From Atrichornis clamosus (Eukaryota > Chordata > Aves > Passeriformes > Menuridae): a stretch of 64,000 bases of DNA. The notes below the pieces were generated by a model. The model was not told where the DNA came from. It saw only the letters and a list, made by a program, of their open reading frames with translations, and did not search any database. Positions 51,501-61,499 of this stretch are shown here, piece after piece. How positions within the stretch are numbered: position 1 is the first letter of the stretch; each line of letters begins with the position of its first letter. The position numbers were made by a program, and so were the translations under genes. The DNA lies in contig WBMZ01012204.1 of the NCBI GenBank assembly GCA_013400975.1, forward strand, positions 62,001 through 126,000, given 5' to 3'.

Positions 51501-52117
51501 CATCATTTCACAGCTCTTTCCTCTGTGTTGGAGCATCCCTTCTAAAGCAAAGGCCTGTTGTTCATCCTTGCACAGTGGGAGTAACACTTCTAATATTTTT
51601 CAATGTGTAGGCAAGAAACTGATAACAAGCATCAGCAGCATCTTTCTCTGCTTTTATAATCACTAATTTAATGTTTCAATTTGTGAATCCATATGTCAAG
51701 ATGATTTGTGATTTCTTGTATTTATTGTGAGAATTTCTGCCAGTGTGTGTGATACTCATCCAATTTTGCTGTTGTCCAAATAGGTTTAGTTTTGTCCCTG
51801 CACAGTGTCATGACCTCTCAGTCCTCAGCGAGCAGGATTCTCTGTGCCAATCATAATTATTAATTGCATAATTATTAATTTATAATTTTATATGTCATTT
51901 TTACATGCTATATTTATCTCTTCTCCCTTTTTATTATTTTGTAGGCTACTTAATGCATGAATTCCACAAATTCTGGATTGATGAGGATCCACTGGACATA
52001 ATGGAGTTCAATCGTGTCAGAGAGAAATTTTACAAGCGAATCTTGAGACAGCTCCAGAACCCAGAGATGGCTCTGTGTCCTCATTTTGCTGCATCAGAAA
52101 GTTTAATCAATATGTAG
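24490..52117 (+). CDS. ELMOD1: ELMO domain-containing protein 1 (spliced, 11 coding exons, complete)
   Basis: The joined exons encode 334 residues with a stop at 52115-52117. The ELMO domain spans roughly residues 133-306. It holds the family signature around residues 159-180, read as [12 protein letters not shown] then [10 protein letters not shown], in which Arg174 is the arginine known to be needed for GAP activity. ELMOD proteins stimulate GTP hydrolysis by Arf-family GTPases (ARL2, ARF6 and others); mouse Elmod1 is required in inner-ear hair-cell stereocilia. The N-terminus (about residues 8-27) is hydrophobic, aromatic and Cys-rich with interspersed Lys/Arg, which suggests membrane contact (inference). 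ELMOD1 rather than ELMOD2 or ELMOD3 is supported by the start MKHFLRM, the segment [14 protein letters not shown] and the end ASESLINM. The start at 24490 is chosen because the frame has three stops upstream in the same exon. Exon phases all agree and no frameshift or stop is seen. Identification is by recall of the family, not by a database search. Confidence 0.97.
26136..26953 (-). mobile_element. Solo LTR of an avian endogenous retrovirus
   Basis: The block runs from tgtcttagtttg to ccaggaca, with TG/CA-type ends. Flanks atggt (26131-26135) and atagt (26954-26958) look like a 5-bp target duplication with one change. No gag, pol or env reading frame is present, so it is a solo LTR. Orientation - is inferred from resemblance to bird LTRs seen in this antisense form. 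Open frames on the - strand here (up to about 188 codons) are incidental. It contains one N at 26485. Confidence 0.7.
28385..28491 (-). mobile_element. Older CR1 fragment, interrupted by a second CR1
   Basis: It reads caggttgctcagggctgcatcc through ctgaacaacctgttcca in CR1 antisense order, then is cut off by the tail of the next CR1. Confidence 0.75.
28492..29361 (-). mobile_element. CR1 LINE, 3' part with reverse-transcriptase C-terminal remnant
   Basis: The tail agaatcatagaattccctagg is at the left and the element runs leftward. The - strand shows the CR1 ORF2 end (for example [20 protein letters not shown]) with frame breaks. The 5' part is truncated, as usual for CR1. Confidence 0.9.
30394..30520. 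repeat. G/T-rich low-complexity tract
   Basis: It holds eight runs of three or more G within T-rich sequence, including ggggg at 30402, 30441, 30456 and 30505, ending in a tgttgttg stretch. Loops between some runs exceed 7 nt, so it does not meet the strict quadruplex pattern throughout. Confidence 0.8.
32980..33109 (+). mobile_element. CR1 3' end fragment
   Basis: It reads ggtttgagcaacttggtcta, then ggaaggtgtccctgctcatg, then ccttccaaca and gattctgtgattcc, the standard CR1 3' end. Confidence 0.88.
33975..34150 (-). mobile_element. CR1 3' fragment
   Basis: Starts aatcacagagaggctgaggt, tggaagacacc, ggtcatctggtccatccccc and continues in CR1 antisense order. The right edge is diffuse. Confidence 0.8.
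34405..34890 (-). mobile_element. CR1 fragment, diverged
   Basis: Contains tctgggcaacctgtgccac, a diverged middle and ctctcccagcctctcctcac, then ggtgtgtgctccagccc, all in CR1 antisense order. Confidence 0.8.
35559..35704 (+). CDS. ELMOD1: ELMOD1 coding exon 2
   Basis: The acceptor is ttttgcag and the donor g|gtaact. It completes Arg6 and encodes residues 7-54, including the hydrophobic Cys/aromatic N-terminal segment and the [13 protein letters not shown] motif. It ends on the first base of Glu55. Confidence 0.97.
35856..35884 (+). CDS. ELMOD1: ELMOD1 coding exon 3 (29 nt)
   Basis: A very short exon between acceptor cctacag and donor aag|gtaagt. It encodes [10 protein letters not shown] (with one base from the previous exon), matching the family segment at this place. 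The intron before it is only 151 nt. Confidence 0.95.
35885..37088 (+). other. ELMOD1 intron 4
   Basis: 1.2 kb of AT-rich intronic sequence. I see no repeat or coding signal in it. Confidence 0.7.
37089..37186 (+). CDS. ELMOD1: ELMOD1 coding exon 4
   Basis: The acceptor is cttttttag and the donor ca|gtaagt. It encodes residues 65-96, with the conserved run [12 protein letters not shown], and ends with two bases of Gln97. Confidence 0.97.
37843..37890. repeat. 20-bp tandem repeat, about 2.4 copies
   Basis: Units aattgatatacataattcaa and aattggtattcataattcaa are followed by a partial copy, differing at a few positions. Confidence 0.85.
38758..39097 (+). mobile_element. CR1 3' end
   Basis: Shows gtacctgaagggagtctaca, tgacaggacaaaagggaatgg, cccagagaagctgtggatgc, ctggtctagtggaaggtgtc and the gattctatgat tail. 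It contains one N at 38909 with a duplicated 16-bp segment on either side. Confidence 0.93.
39944..40015 (-). mobile_element. Short CR1 tail fragment
   Basis: Starts agaatcatagacttgggttg, gaagggaac, then atcatctagttcccatcccc. Only the extreme 3' end is kept. Confidence 0.75.
40675..41615 (-). mobile_element. CR1 LINE, 3' 0.9 kb with ORF2 remnant
   Basis: The tail is at the left (near 40675). The - strand translation shows a decayed reverse-transcriptase end, including [20 protein letters not shown] and [20 protein letters not shown]. Its open frame of about 192 codons at 40895-41473 is transposon remnant, not a host gene. Confidence 0.93.
42617..42746 (+). CDS. ELMOD1: ELMOD1 coding exon 5
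   Basis: The acceptor ccctcag follows a C-rich tract; the donor is aag|gtaggc. It completes Gln97 and encodes residues 98-140, with [14 protein letters not shown] and the [10 protein letters not shown] motif that leads into the ELMO domain. Confidence 0.97.
42747..45695 (+). other. ELMOD1 intron 6
   Basis: 2.9 kb of AT-rich sequence with a poly-T run near 45200. No repeat family or coding signal recognised. Confidence 0.65.
45696..45829 (+). CDS. ELMOD1: ELMOD1 coding exon 6 (ELMO/GAP signature)
   Basis: The acceptor is tcctag and the donor gt|gtaagt. It encodes residues 141-184. It carries [12 protein letters not shown] and [13 protein letters not shown], including Arg174, the key GAP arginine of the family. 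Confidence 0.98.
45830..47000 (+). other. ELMOD1 intron 7
   Basis: 1.2 kb. Nothing recognised beyond intronic sequence; short open frames here lack splice support. Confidence 0.65.
47001..47069 (+). CDS. ELMOD1: ELMOD1 coding exon 7
   Basis: The acceptor is gtctgcag and the donor ag|gtaatg. It completes Val185 and encodes residues 186-207 ([12 protein letters not shown], then LSDSLHPKY). It ends on two bases of a codon that is Arg if the next microexon is used or Ser if it is skipped. Confidence 0.96.
47358..47381 (+). CDS. ELMOD1: ELMOD1 coding exon 8, 24-nt microexon
   Basis: It encodes EVTKKEL plus split codons at both ends, equivalent to the family's RDITKEEIS segment. Its length is a multiple of three. 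The acceptor (aataaag) and donor (ag|gtattt) are both weak, with a long T-rich tract upstream, as expected of a regulated cassette exon. Skipping it yields a 326-residue protein. Confidence 0.88.
47382..49403 (+). other. ELMOD1 intron 9
   Basis: 2.0 kb following the microexon. No repeat family or extra exon recognised. Confidence 0.6.
49404..49454 (+). CDS. ELMOD1: ELMOD1 coding exon 9
   Basis: The acceptor is tcctcag and the donor gg|gtaagt. It encodes residues 217-232 plus split codons ([14 protein letters not shown]), a charged helix-like stretch within the ELMO domain. Confidence 0.96.
49455..50947 (+). other. ELMOD1 intron 10
   Basis: 1.5 kb. A run of A at about 50140-50150 is the only low-complexity element noted. 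Nothing else recognised. Confidence 0.6.
50948..51081 (+). CDS. ELMOD1: ELMOD1 coding exon 10
   Basis: The acceptor is cttacag and the donor t|gtaagt. It encodes residues 234-277, with [18 protein letters not shown] and [14 protein letters not shown], all highly conserved in ELMOD1. Confidence 0.98.
51082..51944 (+). other. ELMOD1 intron 11
   Basis: 863 bp. Two direct copies of cataattattaatt lie at 51852-51865 and 51867-51880, close to the acceptor. Nothing else recognised. Confidence 0.65.
51945..52117 (+). CDS. ELMOD1: ELMOD1 coding exon 11 (terminal)
   Basis: The acceptor is ttttgtag. It completes Cys278 and encodes residues 279-334, from [15 protein letters not shown] to ASESLINM, then the stop tag at 52115-52117. 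The 3' UTR follows. Confidence 0.98.
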
Positions 52118-53320
52118 TTACTCACTTGATTTTATTTGGAAACACTGTCTCACTCTTGTTTTAGACCACTGTTAGACCATCAGTAGCATACTGAATGACC
52201 ATGGCAATTGTGTGCATGTTTTTGGCGCAGTATTCATCTATTTTTGTCACAGGATCCCCTTGTGCTTCTCTTGCTGGGGATTTTTCATTTTAAATGGGTG
52301 CTCATATTGCCTCATTATGCAGTGTTACCTTCTAAATTGATGTCCAGATATCAGAGTTTTTCTATTTTTTTAGACTTTCCTCATAATTCAGCGTTGACAA
52401 TTGAATTGTATTTCTCTAGCTGTGTTTTTGTATATGTGGAATAAGTAGCTGGATCTTGTATTGTGAAAGCTTTTTAACTTCTTGGTATATTTTAAGATAA
52501 CTACTGGCATTTCAAGCAAAATATATGTTTGGACCTCATCTAGAAGATAATGTGTGTCATTTAATCTAATGCAGGCAAACACATTAAAGTCAAATTTTCT
52601 CCATGCAGCCATTATATATGCTTAATGCAAAATTAATGAGGCTTATGAGATACAAGTTTCAGTGAGAAGAGTTTATGCAGAATTGTGATCAGATGCATGA
52701 ATACCAAATGGTCTGATGATGCTAATACAGTGAACTGTGAACACACAGCTACCAGATACTGGCAGGGGCCAAAAGTTATAACATCAGGCTGTTGTCACCA
52801 ACAACACCATGCTGAAGCATGGTCTAAATTCCTGCACATTCCTTTGAATATACAGAGGTTAGTATTTTGTGTCACATGTTGGAAGGCAACATGATTTAGT
52901 CACGTGGTGCTTGGTGAATTCAGGGGAGCAAAAATATGTATCTTTTCTTTGAACTACTGAAAATGTTGCTTTGGTTGTCAATTCATTTCCTAAGATCTGG
53001 GAGCAATAATTGATTAGAAGGTTTAGAACAAAACTGCTTGTGTTTCCCAGACTACTTAATAAAAAAAACCAAAATTAAAAATGGCAAACTGCCTTTTTTC
53101 TAAAACCATAAATGAGTAAAAGTGTTTGACACTAAGATTGTGTAGCATATTGAACAACATCTACCATGGCATTTCATACCCATGGTATTTTTTACCTTCT
53201 AAGCAATCAATTTTAGTATGATATGTTTGTGTAAATCACTTGCATATGGAGATTAAATTGAGTAGTGTCCAACTACTTGTGAATTATATGAATAAATGAT
53301 ACATCATTCTAAACTGAAGC
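52118..53320 (+). other. ELMOD1: ELMOD1 3' untranslated region (approximate end)
   Basis: AT-rich sequence after the stop with no coding signal. It contains two AATAAA hexamers (53058 and 53291). The end is placed just past the second; cleavage sites cannot be fixed from sequence. Further AATAAA motifs at 53747 and 54087 could give longer ends. Confidence 0.5.
53291..53296 (+). terminator. Candidate ELMOD1 poly(A) signal AATAAA
   Basis: A canonical hexamer about 1.17 kb after the stop, followed within 30-45 nt by a GT-rich stretch (gtgggttttatttttg). The hexamer at 53058-53063 is an alternative but has a weaker downstream element. Confidence 0.5.
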
Positions 53321-56300
53321 ACTGTGGGTTTTATTTTTGAGATATGCAGTAATAGAGATGAAAAATATTTTACTTTAATGGATCAGGTAAAATGGGATGT
53401 AAGAGCTCTGTAATATTCCCAAATCTGAAGTGTGGTCTGAACTTCCTCAGATAAGGTGCTTTATATCATTTTAGTTACTGCTTGGGCCATTGCTTTATTA
53501 AAAAAAAAAATTAGCAATGGGAGTACTTAAACATCTTGGGAAACTCCTTGTGTTTAAGCCTTCTCATTTCTTTGTTAAAATGTAAGATGGGGGTCGGAAC
53601 TTCTCTACAGGGCTGGAAACTTTCGCTCATTGTGGAGCTAATCAGCAAAATTCTACGGGTGTTGCAATAAATAGTCTTCTCCAATGAATTTGGAAACGTG
53701 AAACTGAAAATATTAACACTTGCATATTTTGCATGACAATACAAGGAATAAAAACTGTGCTTGTTAAACTTAATACCATTGATTTTGGAAAGTGGTTATT
53801 TCTAGTCATTAGGTCTCAAGGACTTTTTTGTGTCACTCTTGAAGCTTCTAAAATAGGTTTCTAGTAACAGTTTTAATTGTTTCAAATTTTAGACTCTTGC
53901 TTTCTTTCCTTGCCGCACTCTGACTTAAATATCTTCTGCAATTTATTAGGTTACACTGGTTTATTTTTAATACTCTGCAATGAAGTTCATGAAGTTGCAG
54001 GGGAGGGAGGGAGGCACAAAGATTCCTTCTACCTTCTTACTGCTCTGATCCTCTCAGTTATGCCTTGTCTCAAGGTGTCAACTTCAAATAAAATTGGAAA
54101 ATGTCATCTGGCTCTATGTCAGATTGTATCACTATAATCTAACTGGTTTGGGTGATTGTTTTTCCTGTCTTGCAGGAAGATGGATTTAATGAAGCTAAGT
54201 GTGAAATTCCTTCTTCTGTGGAGCCCTTGCATGCTGGTGCCTTCAAATCTTATTATCCTGCCCATTTGTCCTTCAGCTTTGGCCTGTGACATGCTTGTTC
54301 TCAAAACCCTTGTCAGACCTGGGGCAGAGAATATCCCTGGTGAGTGCCTAAAACTGGCTACGCACTGCTGAGGAAGGATGTCTGTCTGGCACTGCCTTCC
54401 TTCCTCCCCAGGAATGACCTCTTACCACAATGCAAACCTAAGCATTTCTTCAAAAAATGCTTAGAATTTACGCTGTCACTAGTACAAATTCAAACTGATC
54501 TGTGAGCAACTGGATGCTGCTTTCCCTAGGGAGGAGAAGATGAAAGAAATGGGGGGAAGAAAAGTATAAAAAGTTGTTTCAAGAAAGAAGAATCAATATT
54601 TATTCTAACTGCAGGGTGCAGAATTTGGTTTAATTAAGCAGAGAGAAGATTTAGGTTGGATCGTTCAAAAAACTTTCCACAGCCTCATGGTTGCTGCATT
54701 TGGCCAGCCATCTCTCCCACAGGTTCATGCCTGGTCGTGTGCATCTCGGGCAGCAAGTGCTTCCTGCCCAGCCTGTAAAGTAAATTATCACTTTTTTTCT
54801 CAACAGGTAGTTTTTCTCAACAGGTAGTTTTTCTCAGGTGTGTAATTAACATTGGCAGTGCCACGCAGCCCTGGTGTCATTTTCAAAAGGCACAGCCATG
54901 TTGTAAGTCTAAGCTGCTAATTTACTGTATAGAATTCAAGACAGTGTACTGAAGCTATGCAGAATATGAATTGCTTTGGGTGGGCAGATGAAAATATAAC
55001 TGATGAAAGCATGCTATTGGGAGGCTGTATGTGGTCCAGAGGAGAAATATTTACCTTGACCTGTTTAAAGCCAGAAAAAAAGGGCTATGCAGTATTGGAG
55101 TTCTTTAATTCTGTATGCATAATTTCATAAGAGAGGCTGGTATTTCTCTCTGTTCCAGATTCAGCCACTTCCTATAGCACAGCACTTTCTTATCCCAGCT
55201 AATGTGTTTTTAAATTGCTGCCAGGGCTCCTTCAACAACACAGGTGGATGCTGGCTTGTCTTCAGTAAGCTTGATGTTCCACCAGCATCTGTGGAGCTGG
55301 GTTTGTGAGAGCCAACAGGACCTGTGACTGGGGGTTTGATGACAGCCAGGAGGGAGAGCAAGTGCTCCTCCGGCTTCCTGACACTTTTTGGCTTGTAGCT
55401 TATTTTTCCCTTAGAGGAAAGGAGAAATATTTTTGCTGCAGTTCTAATTGACTCTTTTGGAAGGTACTTTTTCAAATGCTAGTGGTGGTGGTATTTCTAT
55501 GTACTATTTTTAGAAGCAAACAAAATCCATCTTATCTATATGATTTGTCTTGGAGAATTGTATCTCCTGGCTGTTTCCTGGAACAGTGCTGAAGCTGGAT
55601 TGAAAAATTTGCTGTTGTGTAGAGGGTAAAGGAGATTAATTTATTGTCTTTTTAATGCAAGAGCAATCTTTAAAAGCACCTGTCCCCACTGTGTGCCCTG
55701 TGGGGCACAGACGGCTGGTGATGACTTAGGAGGCTGAAATGCTTTGCTGCAAGCAGGGCTTTTTCAGCATGTCCCCAGCTGAAATAAGTGCTGTTAGGTG
55801 GAACAGGATTTTTGTGAACAGAGTGCTGATGCTCAGGGTGCTGATGAACCCGGATCTGCCATTACTGGCCCAAAGAATCACTGGTAGCATCATGAACGCA
55901 TTGGCTCCCATTATGAGAGATAATAATTTCCTTCTTAATCCCTCCCTTCATGGCTTGTGGTTAGCTTTTAACATGTCACTTGCTGACCTATCTATTTTTG
56001 TCCAAATGTGGCCGGAGGTTTTTGACCCTTCCAGAGGAGTGACCAGCACTGCAGGGTTGTCCCCCAGTGGAGTATTGCAGATTGTAGTAATTCCTGCCTG
56101 AGCTCTAAAGGAAACCTCAATCTGCAGTCCTGCTGCTTGGATAGATCTGACTGAGGTAGGAATCAGTTACAGCCTGAAATAGTAACTGGAGTGCAATTCT
56201 ATAAATATTAAATTCATGAGTTTGGCAAGTACTGTTGGGGAAATAGGGAAACTCTGTATACACATCGGGAAATATGAGTACTCTGAATATACTTCCCTCT

Positions 56301-57284
56301 GTCCCCCAGCTGGCTCTTAACAAACTTGACATCATCAACATATGACCACTTTGGCATCATAGGAAGACTCCTCTGGAATTGTGATCTTCAGAGAATTGTT
56401 CTACTTTGAACCTTGTTAACCACCCTGATTTCCACCTCTCACTGCTCACTTGGAACTTAGTCCAATGGGAGTTGAAATTTTGCACTAATGAGTCCTCTGG
56501 GCTATGCTGAGAAAAACAGCAGGGCTCCCCTCTGTACACTTGCATCTGCAGCATGGTGCAGCTAAAAATCACATGAATTATTAAAATAGATGTTTTGCAG
56601 AAAACAATCCTGAAACAGATAAGGAAATGAATTATTCATTGTTTTCCTTAGTTTGTAGCAGTGCAGGTTTTCTACAAGACTTGCCAAAGATTAGACAGGA
56701 CTCTTCCTACCAGATCCTATAGGAATATAGCAGGACTGGCTTTGTGCTTTCCCCTGTGAGCAGTGAACATAGAAATCAGGTCATTACTTATTCTAGTAAA
56801 GGAAGTAGTTCTTCTCAATATAGAACTATAATTAGAAAAGAGATATAGCTCTAAAACCTCCAAGCAAGAACTGGGTACAGCAGCTTAGCTCAAAAAGAGC
56901 TATGAGGAAGGGCAGAGGACTGGTTACTTGTGTTGTCATGTTCCTGGGCCTGGGCTCCACTGTGCTGAAGGACTGTAAAAACATGTAACTCTAGGTGGTG
57001 TATTCCCCAAAGAGCTTACATCCTGCAACAAGGGAGGAGAGCAGGATGGGGGAGCATGGGGCCACCACCTACCAGCACAGCTGGCAGCTTAGCAAAGCAC
57101 AGCAGCACAAGAGGAGCTGGGAAAGGGGATATGAGGAAGCCTGTTGTATGTTTACAGGAAATATTGCCCCATTGAAAGGGTAACCAAGGAAGGCACGTGG
57201 AGGTGACTGTGAAAGATGTAACCAATGGACAATAAGGCAGGGCACTGTGACACTGCAAATGAGCACAGACATACGAGATCCCAG
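53321..57284. other. Intergenic sequence after ELMOD1
   Basis: Mostly unique AT-rich DNA with a 17-bp tandem repeat at 54794. Unexplained open frames lie at 55739-56101 (+, 120 codons) and 55161-55475 (-, 104 codons); neither resembles a protein I know. Confidence 0.6.
54794..54838. repeat. 17-bp tandem repeat, about 2.5 copies
   Basis: The unit tttttctcaacaggtag is repeated twice exactly, then partly. The perfect identity suggests a recent duplication. Confidence 0.9.
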
Positions 57285-57760
57285 TTTGAGCAATGCATCC
57301 ACCTCTGGGGTCCTCCACACAGGAGGACATGGACCTGTTGCAGCGAGTCCAGAGGAGGGCCACCAGGATGATTAGAGGGATGGAGCACCTCTCCTGTGAG
57401 GAAAGACTGAGAGAATTGGGATTGTTCAGCCTGGAAAAGAGAACCCTTGGGGTGATTGCGGCCTCCCAGCACCTTTGAAGGGCTACAAGAAAGATGGAGA
57501 GAGACTGTTTACAAGAGCATGGAGTGACAGGACAAGGTGGAATGGCTTCTAACTGAAAGAGAGTAGGTTTAGATTAGATAATAGGAAAAAATTCTTTACT
57601 ATGAGGGTAGTAAGGCACTGGAACAGGTTGCCCAGAGAAGCTGTGCATGCCCCATCCCTGGAAGTGTTTAAAGCCAGGTGTGATGGTGTTCTGAGCAACC
57701 TGGTCTAGTGAAAAGATGTCCCTACCCATGGCAGGGAGACAAGAACTAGATGATCTTTTA
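57285..57760 (+). mobile_element. CR1 3' end
   Basis: Shows gacatggacctgttgcagcg, gagtccagaggagggccacc, gcactggaacaggttgccca, cctggtctagtg and actagatgatctttta in CR1 sense order. The terminal tail is lost. Confidence 0.92.
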
Positions 57761-60051
57761 GGAGTATTTGTGATGCTGATTTGGCCCTGGATAGTCTCAC
57801 ATGTTCCTTTAAGCTGTTACGACTAAGCCATCATTTGCCTCTTCACTTTCTCCCAGTTTTCCATTCACATTGGCTGATTTGAATTTAAGCTGGCTGACGT
57901 ACACTTTACCTCCAGTTTTCATGCCTCTGTCCCCAGCGGCCCTTCACACACATTTGTCAGCAAGCCACTTTGCAGAGGATGTGAGTGTCACTTCTCTATA
58001 GCTCTTTTGTGGCCTAAAAAGAGCAGAAAAAGAACAGTGGGAGCAGAGGTCTGAGCAGGCTGCTCTGAGAAGTTCTGACCTGGTGGGCCCCCTCCTCCTG
58101 CCGTACCCTGGCCCAGCTTGCAGGGGGCCACCGTGACGCCAGGGGCAGGACAGCTTCTCTAAGCTTGGCCATCTCAAGGCTGCTGTCTCCAAGTGCTTTG
58201 TGCCTTTCATGAGAGCAGTGGGAAAGGGACATGAGCATGTTGCTGCATGGCCAGTGCAGGGCTTCTCTAGCTCAGCTGCTAACTTAGTGCAAGGGGTTGG
58301 TCTGCGCCTAAAGCACCCTCAGCCTCCCACCAGACTCTCTCCAGGGAGGATCAGCTGCTTCTGTCTTGCAGAATAGAATGGAGGGGTAGGGAAGGGGAAG
58401 GTTTGCCCATGCCTGAGACAGGCCCCAGTTAGTGTAAGTCACACCTGTCGGCTGTGAAGCTGAGCAAATTTACAGTGGTTCCAAATCCAGCCAGAAGGAA
58501 TGAATCCCACAACAGCAAAGAACAGGGGAACCTGAGCCCCAGCAAGAAGTTATAATCCCAGCACACTGCTCTCCTTCATTTGCTGGATAAAAAGGTCTGA
58601 GGGAGATGTGAACATCAACTATCAAGTGACTTCCTTGATTGTTGGTATGAGTGTCTTTGTATTAAAAGGTAGACTAAGATTTCATATCCTTAGAGACTCT
58701 TTAAAAAGCTAGTCAGAGACTCATTATGTGAAATAGCAGTGCTTTTGGAGCACTAAACTAATTTCTAAATCCAATAGAGATCCAAAAGATACAGAGAGAT
58801 GGTGGGAACCTGCATTTTGGAGCTGTCTGAACTGCAAATCAGAGAGAAATGCTGGCACTTTAATTGTATTTATAGGTGTGAATTAAGAATATAGAATAAA
58901 GCATTAAACATTGCTGTCTAGCAACAGTATCTTTTGTGATCCTCTTAAACTTATTATGGATGCCTGTAATCACAGCCTACAAGCCACATCGTACATAATA
59001 GTAAGTAGCTTCTACGCCACAGTTCTATTCCATTATTTTCAGGCACAGCAATGACAGCTTCTACATATTTGAGTGATGAGAATTAGAGACTCTCTTCCTC
59101 AAAGTGAGAGAATTGCCTTTGGGGTAGAGCATCATGGGAGGCAATGCAGCCTATGTCATTTGGGTTAGGTCATCTGTGATGCTACTGAAAATTTAATCAA
59201 TAATGTAATCCTAATACCAAACGCCTAGACTTCAGAGAGGGAGATAAGCACAAGCAAAAATGTTCATAAGACCATGTACCTATCCAGGAAAAAAGATAAG
59301 TCTGAAATACCCATGGCAGCTGGGGACTACAGAGTGCTGCATTACCTGCACAAGCACTGGGACTTCGACACCAGCCCTGTACTGTGCCAGGAGTTAATTC
59401 CAGGATACCTCACCTCACTGCTGCTCTTAGGATCAAAACAGTTGTACTATTTTTGTTTCCTTTATATTTAATGGCCTGCAACAAACACTGCAATGGGAAA
59501 AATATTGTGGTTTAGAGAGAGCAAATTTTTTTGTTAACAAGCCCATATAACATCAGTGTATGTCAGCAAACTGCTGCCATGTGCCTGAGTCCCTAGCCAT
59601 GCTCCAGCCAGAAAAAGTAATGCTTTGCCCTTCATAAGGAATTCAGTTTCACAAAATCCCTGTACATGGACAAATAACACCTACTTATCACATCTGAGGA
59701 AAAGGAGGTGCAATGCAAAATAATCTAGGTTTTAATTATGCTAATGCATGGGAGAGGCCTGAATTCCCATGCTTTCCTTTCTTGCTTCAGCCATGAGGAA
59801 GCTTTCTCCAAAAGACAAGTAGGATACCCTTTGAGAATGAAATATCTTGGTTTATAGTTGGTGAATACAAATTTTGGGTATGATTCTCACTCTCTTGTCT
59901 CAGCTTCTGTAACAGCCCCTTCTCTGACATGGCTGAATTTCGTGTTATTCAGTATAGACATACCCTGAGCATGGAACGCAGTGTCTCGTCTTGTTTAAAG
60001 CTATCACATCATCATTCTGCAGCCCTTGAAATCTGACCCTTAAGTGACACC
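57761..60051. other. Intergenic sequence
   Basis: Unique-looking sequence, moderately GC-rich near 58.0-58.5 kb. No repeat family or gene recognised. SLN, the mammalian neighbour, is not seen on either strand. Confidence 0.55.
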
Positions 60052-60598
60052 TGTGCTGGTTCTGTCTGGGGTAGAGTTAATTTTCTTCATAGGAGCTACT
60101 GCGGGGCTCTGTGTTGGATCTGTGCTGGAAATAGAGTTGAAAATACAGACATATTTTTGTTACTGCTGAGTGGGGCTTATACCAACCCACTGGTGAGTAG
60201 ACTGGGAGTGCACAAGAAGTTGGAAGGGGACAGAGTTGGGACCAAAGGGATATTGCAGACCATATGGAATCATGCTCAGCATATAAAGCTGGGAGAAGTA
60301 GGAGGAAATGGGCTTGCTAGGAGTGATGGTGTTTTTCTTCCCAAATAAGTATTACAAGGGATGGAGCCCTGCTTTCCTGGAGATGGCTGAACACCTACCT
60401 GCCCATGGCAAGTGGTGAATTCATGCCTTCTTTTGTTTTGTTTGTATGTGAGGCTTTTGCTTTACCTATTAAACTGTCTTTATCTCAGCCCATGAGTTTG
60501 CTCTTTTTGACCCTTCTGATTCCCTCCTATATCCCACTGTTGGGGGAATGAGGGAGAGGCTGGGAGTGCTGACTTACCATCTGGGCTAAACCACAACA
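60052..60598 (+). mobile_element. Solo LTR of an avian ERVL-like element
   Basis: It begins tgtgctggttctgtctgggg and ends aaaccacaaca. Inside are a TATA box (60282-60287) and an ATTAAA poly(A) signal (60468-60473) in LTR order. Flanks acacc (60047-60051) and acatc (60599-60603) match a 5-bp target duplication with one change. No internal viral genes remain. The sequence resembles a widespread bird LTR family by recall. Confidence 0.82.
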
Positions 60599-60964
60599 AC
60601 ATCTAAATGTAGAAAGTCAGATTCCCCTGGCAGAGGTGGCAGCTTCCTTTTTTTAATGCCTGGCACATTTTCTAATGAGTTAAACATCATACTATTGACA
60701 CCTTTGGGTTTTGTCTCCTTGCCTATTTTTTCACTTGCATTCTTATCTCCTTAAAACCAAAGTCTCAGTCCCCCTTCAAAACTTTTCTTCTTGCGAGGCC
60801 CCACAACCTAGTCTTCACCACTGATGTCTGACTAGACAATTAATTTGAAATCAGAAGGGGTAAAAAACCCCAAACCAACAAACCAAAACAAAACAAGAAA
60901 ACCCCACAAAAGATAACTTTAAAGCCATAAGCACCAACATTCTTATGAACAGCCTCACATTACG

Positions 60965-61413
60965 GTGAGTGAAGGGCCATTACAATGGTGAAAGGTCTAG
61001 AGGGGAAGCCTTATGAGGAGTGGCTGATGTCACTTGGTCTGTTCAGTCTGGAGAAGAGGAGACTGAGGGGAGACCTCATCATTGTTTGTAACTTCCTCAC
61101 AAGGGGAAGAAGAGGGGCAGGCACTGATCTCTTCCCTGTGGTGACCAGTGACAGGACCCAAGGGAATGGCCTGAAGCTGTGTCAGGGGAGGTTTAGGTTG
61201 GATATCAGGAAAAGGTTCTCCACCCAGAGGATGGTTGAGCATTGGAATGGGCTCCCCAGGGAAGTGGTCACAGCACCAAGCCTGACACAGTTCAAGAAGG
61301 ATTTTAAAACGCCCTCAGGCACATGATGTGATTCTTGGGGTTGTTTTGTGCAAGGGCAGAAGTTGGACTTTGGTGACCTTTGTGAATCCTTTCCAACTCA
61401 GGTGATTCTATGA
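60965..61413 (+). mobile_element. CR1 3' end
   Basis: Shows ctgttcagtctggagaagag, gaggagactgaggggagacc, caggggaggtttaggttgga, ggtgattctatgatt. An A/C-rich tract lies just upstream (60860-60910). The 113-codon open frame here is CR1-derived. Confidence 0.92.
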
Positions 61414-61499
61414 TTAATTGCCTTCCAATTGACCCCTCTGACCGTTCTGGGGTGAAAGCAAGAGATTTTTCGTCTTGTTCTGAAAAACATCCAGAGGTT

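Noticed and set aside
55161..55475. 104-codon - strand frame considered as the downstream neighbour gene
   Set aside because: It does not resemble sarcolipin or any neighbour known from mammals, and no promoter or poly(A) context stands out.
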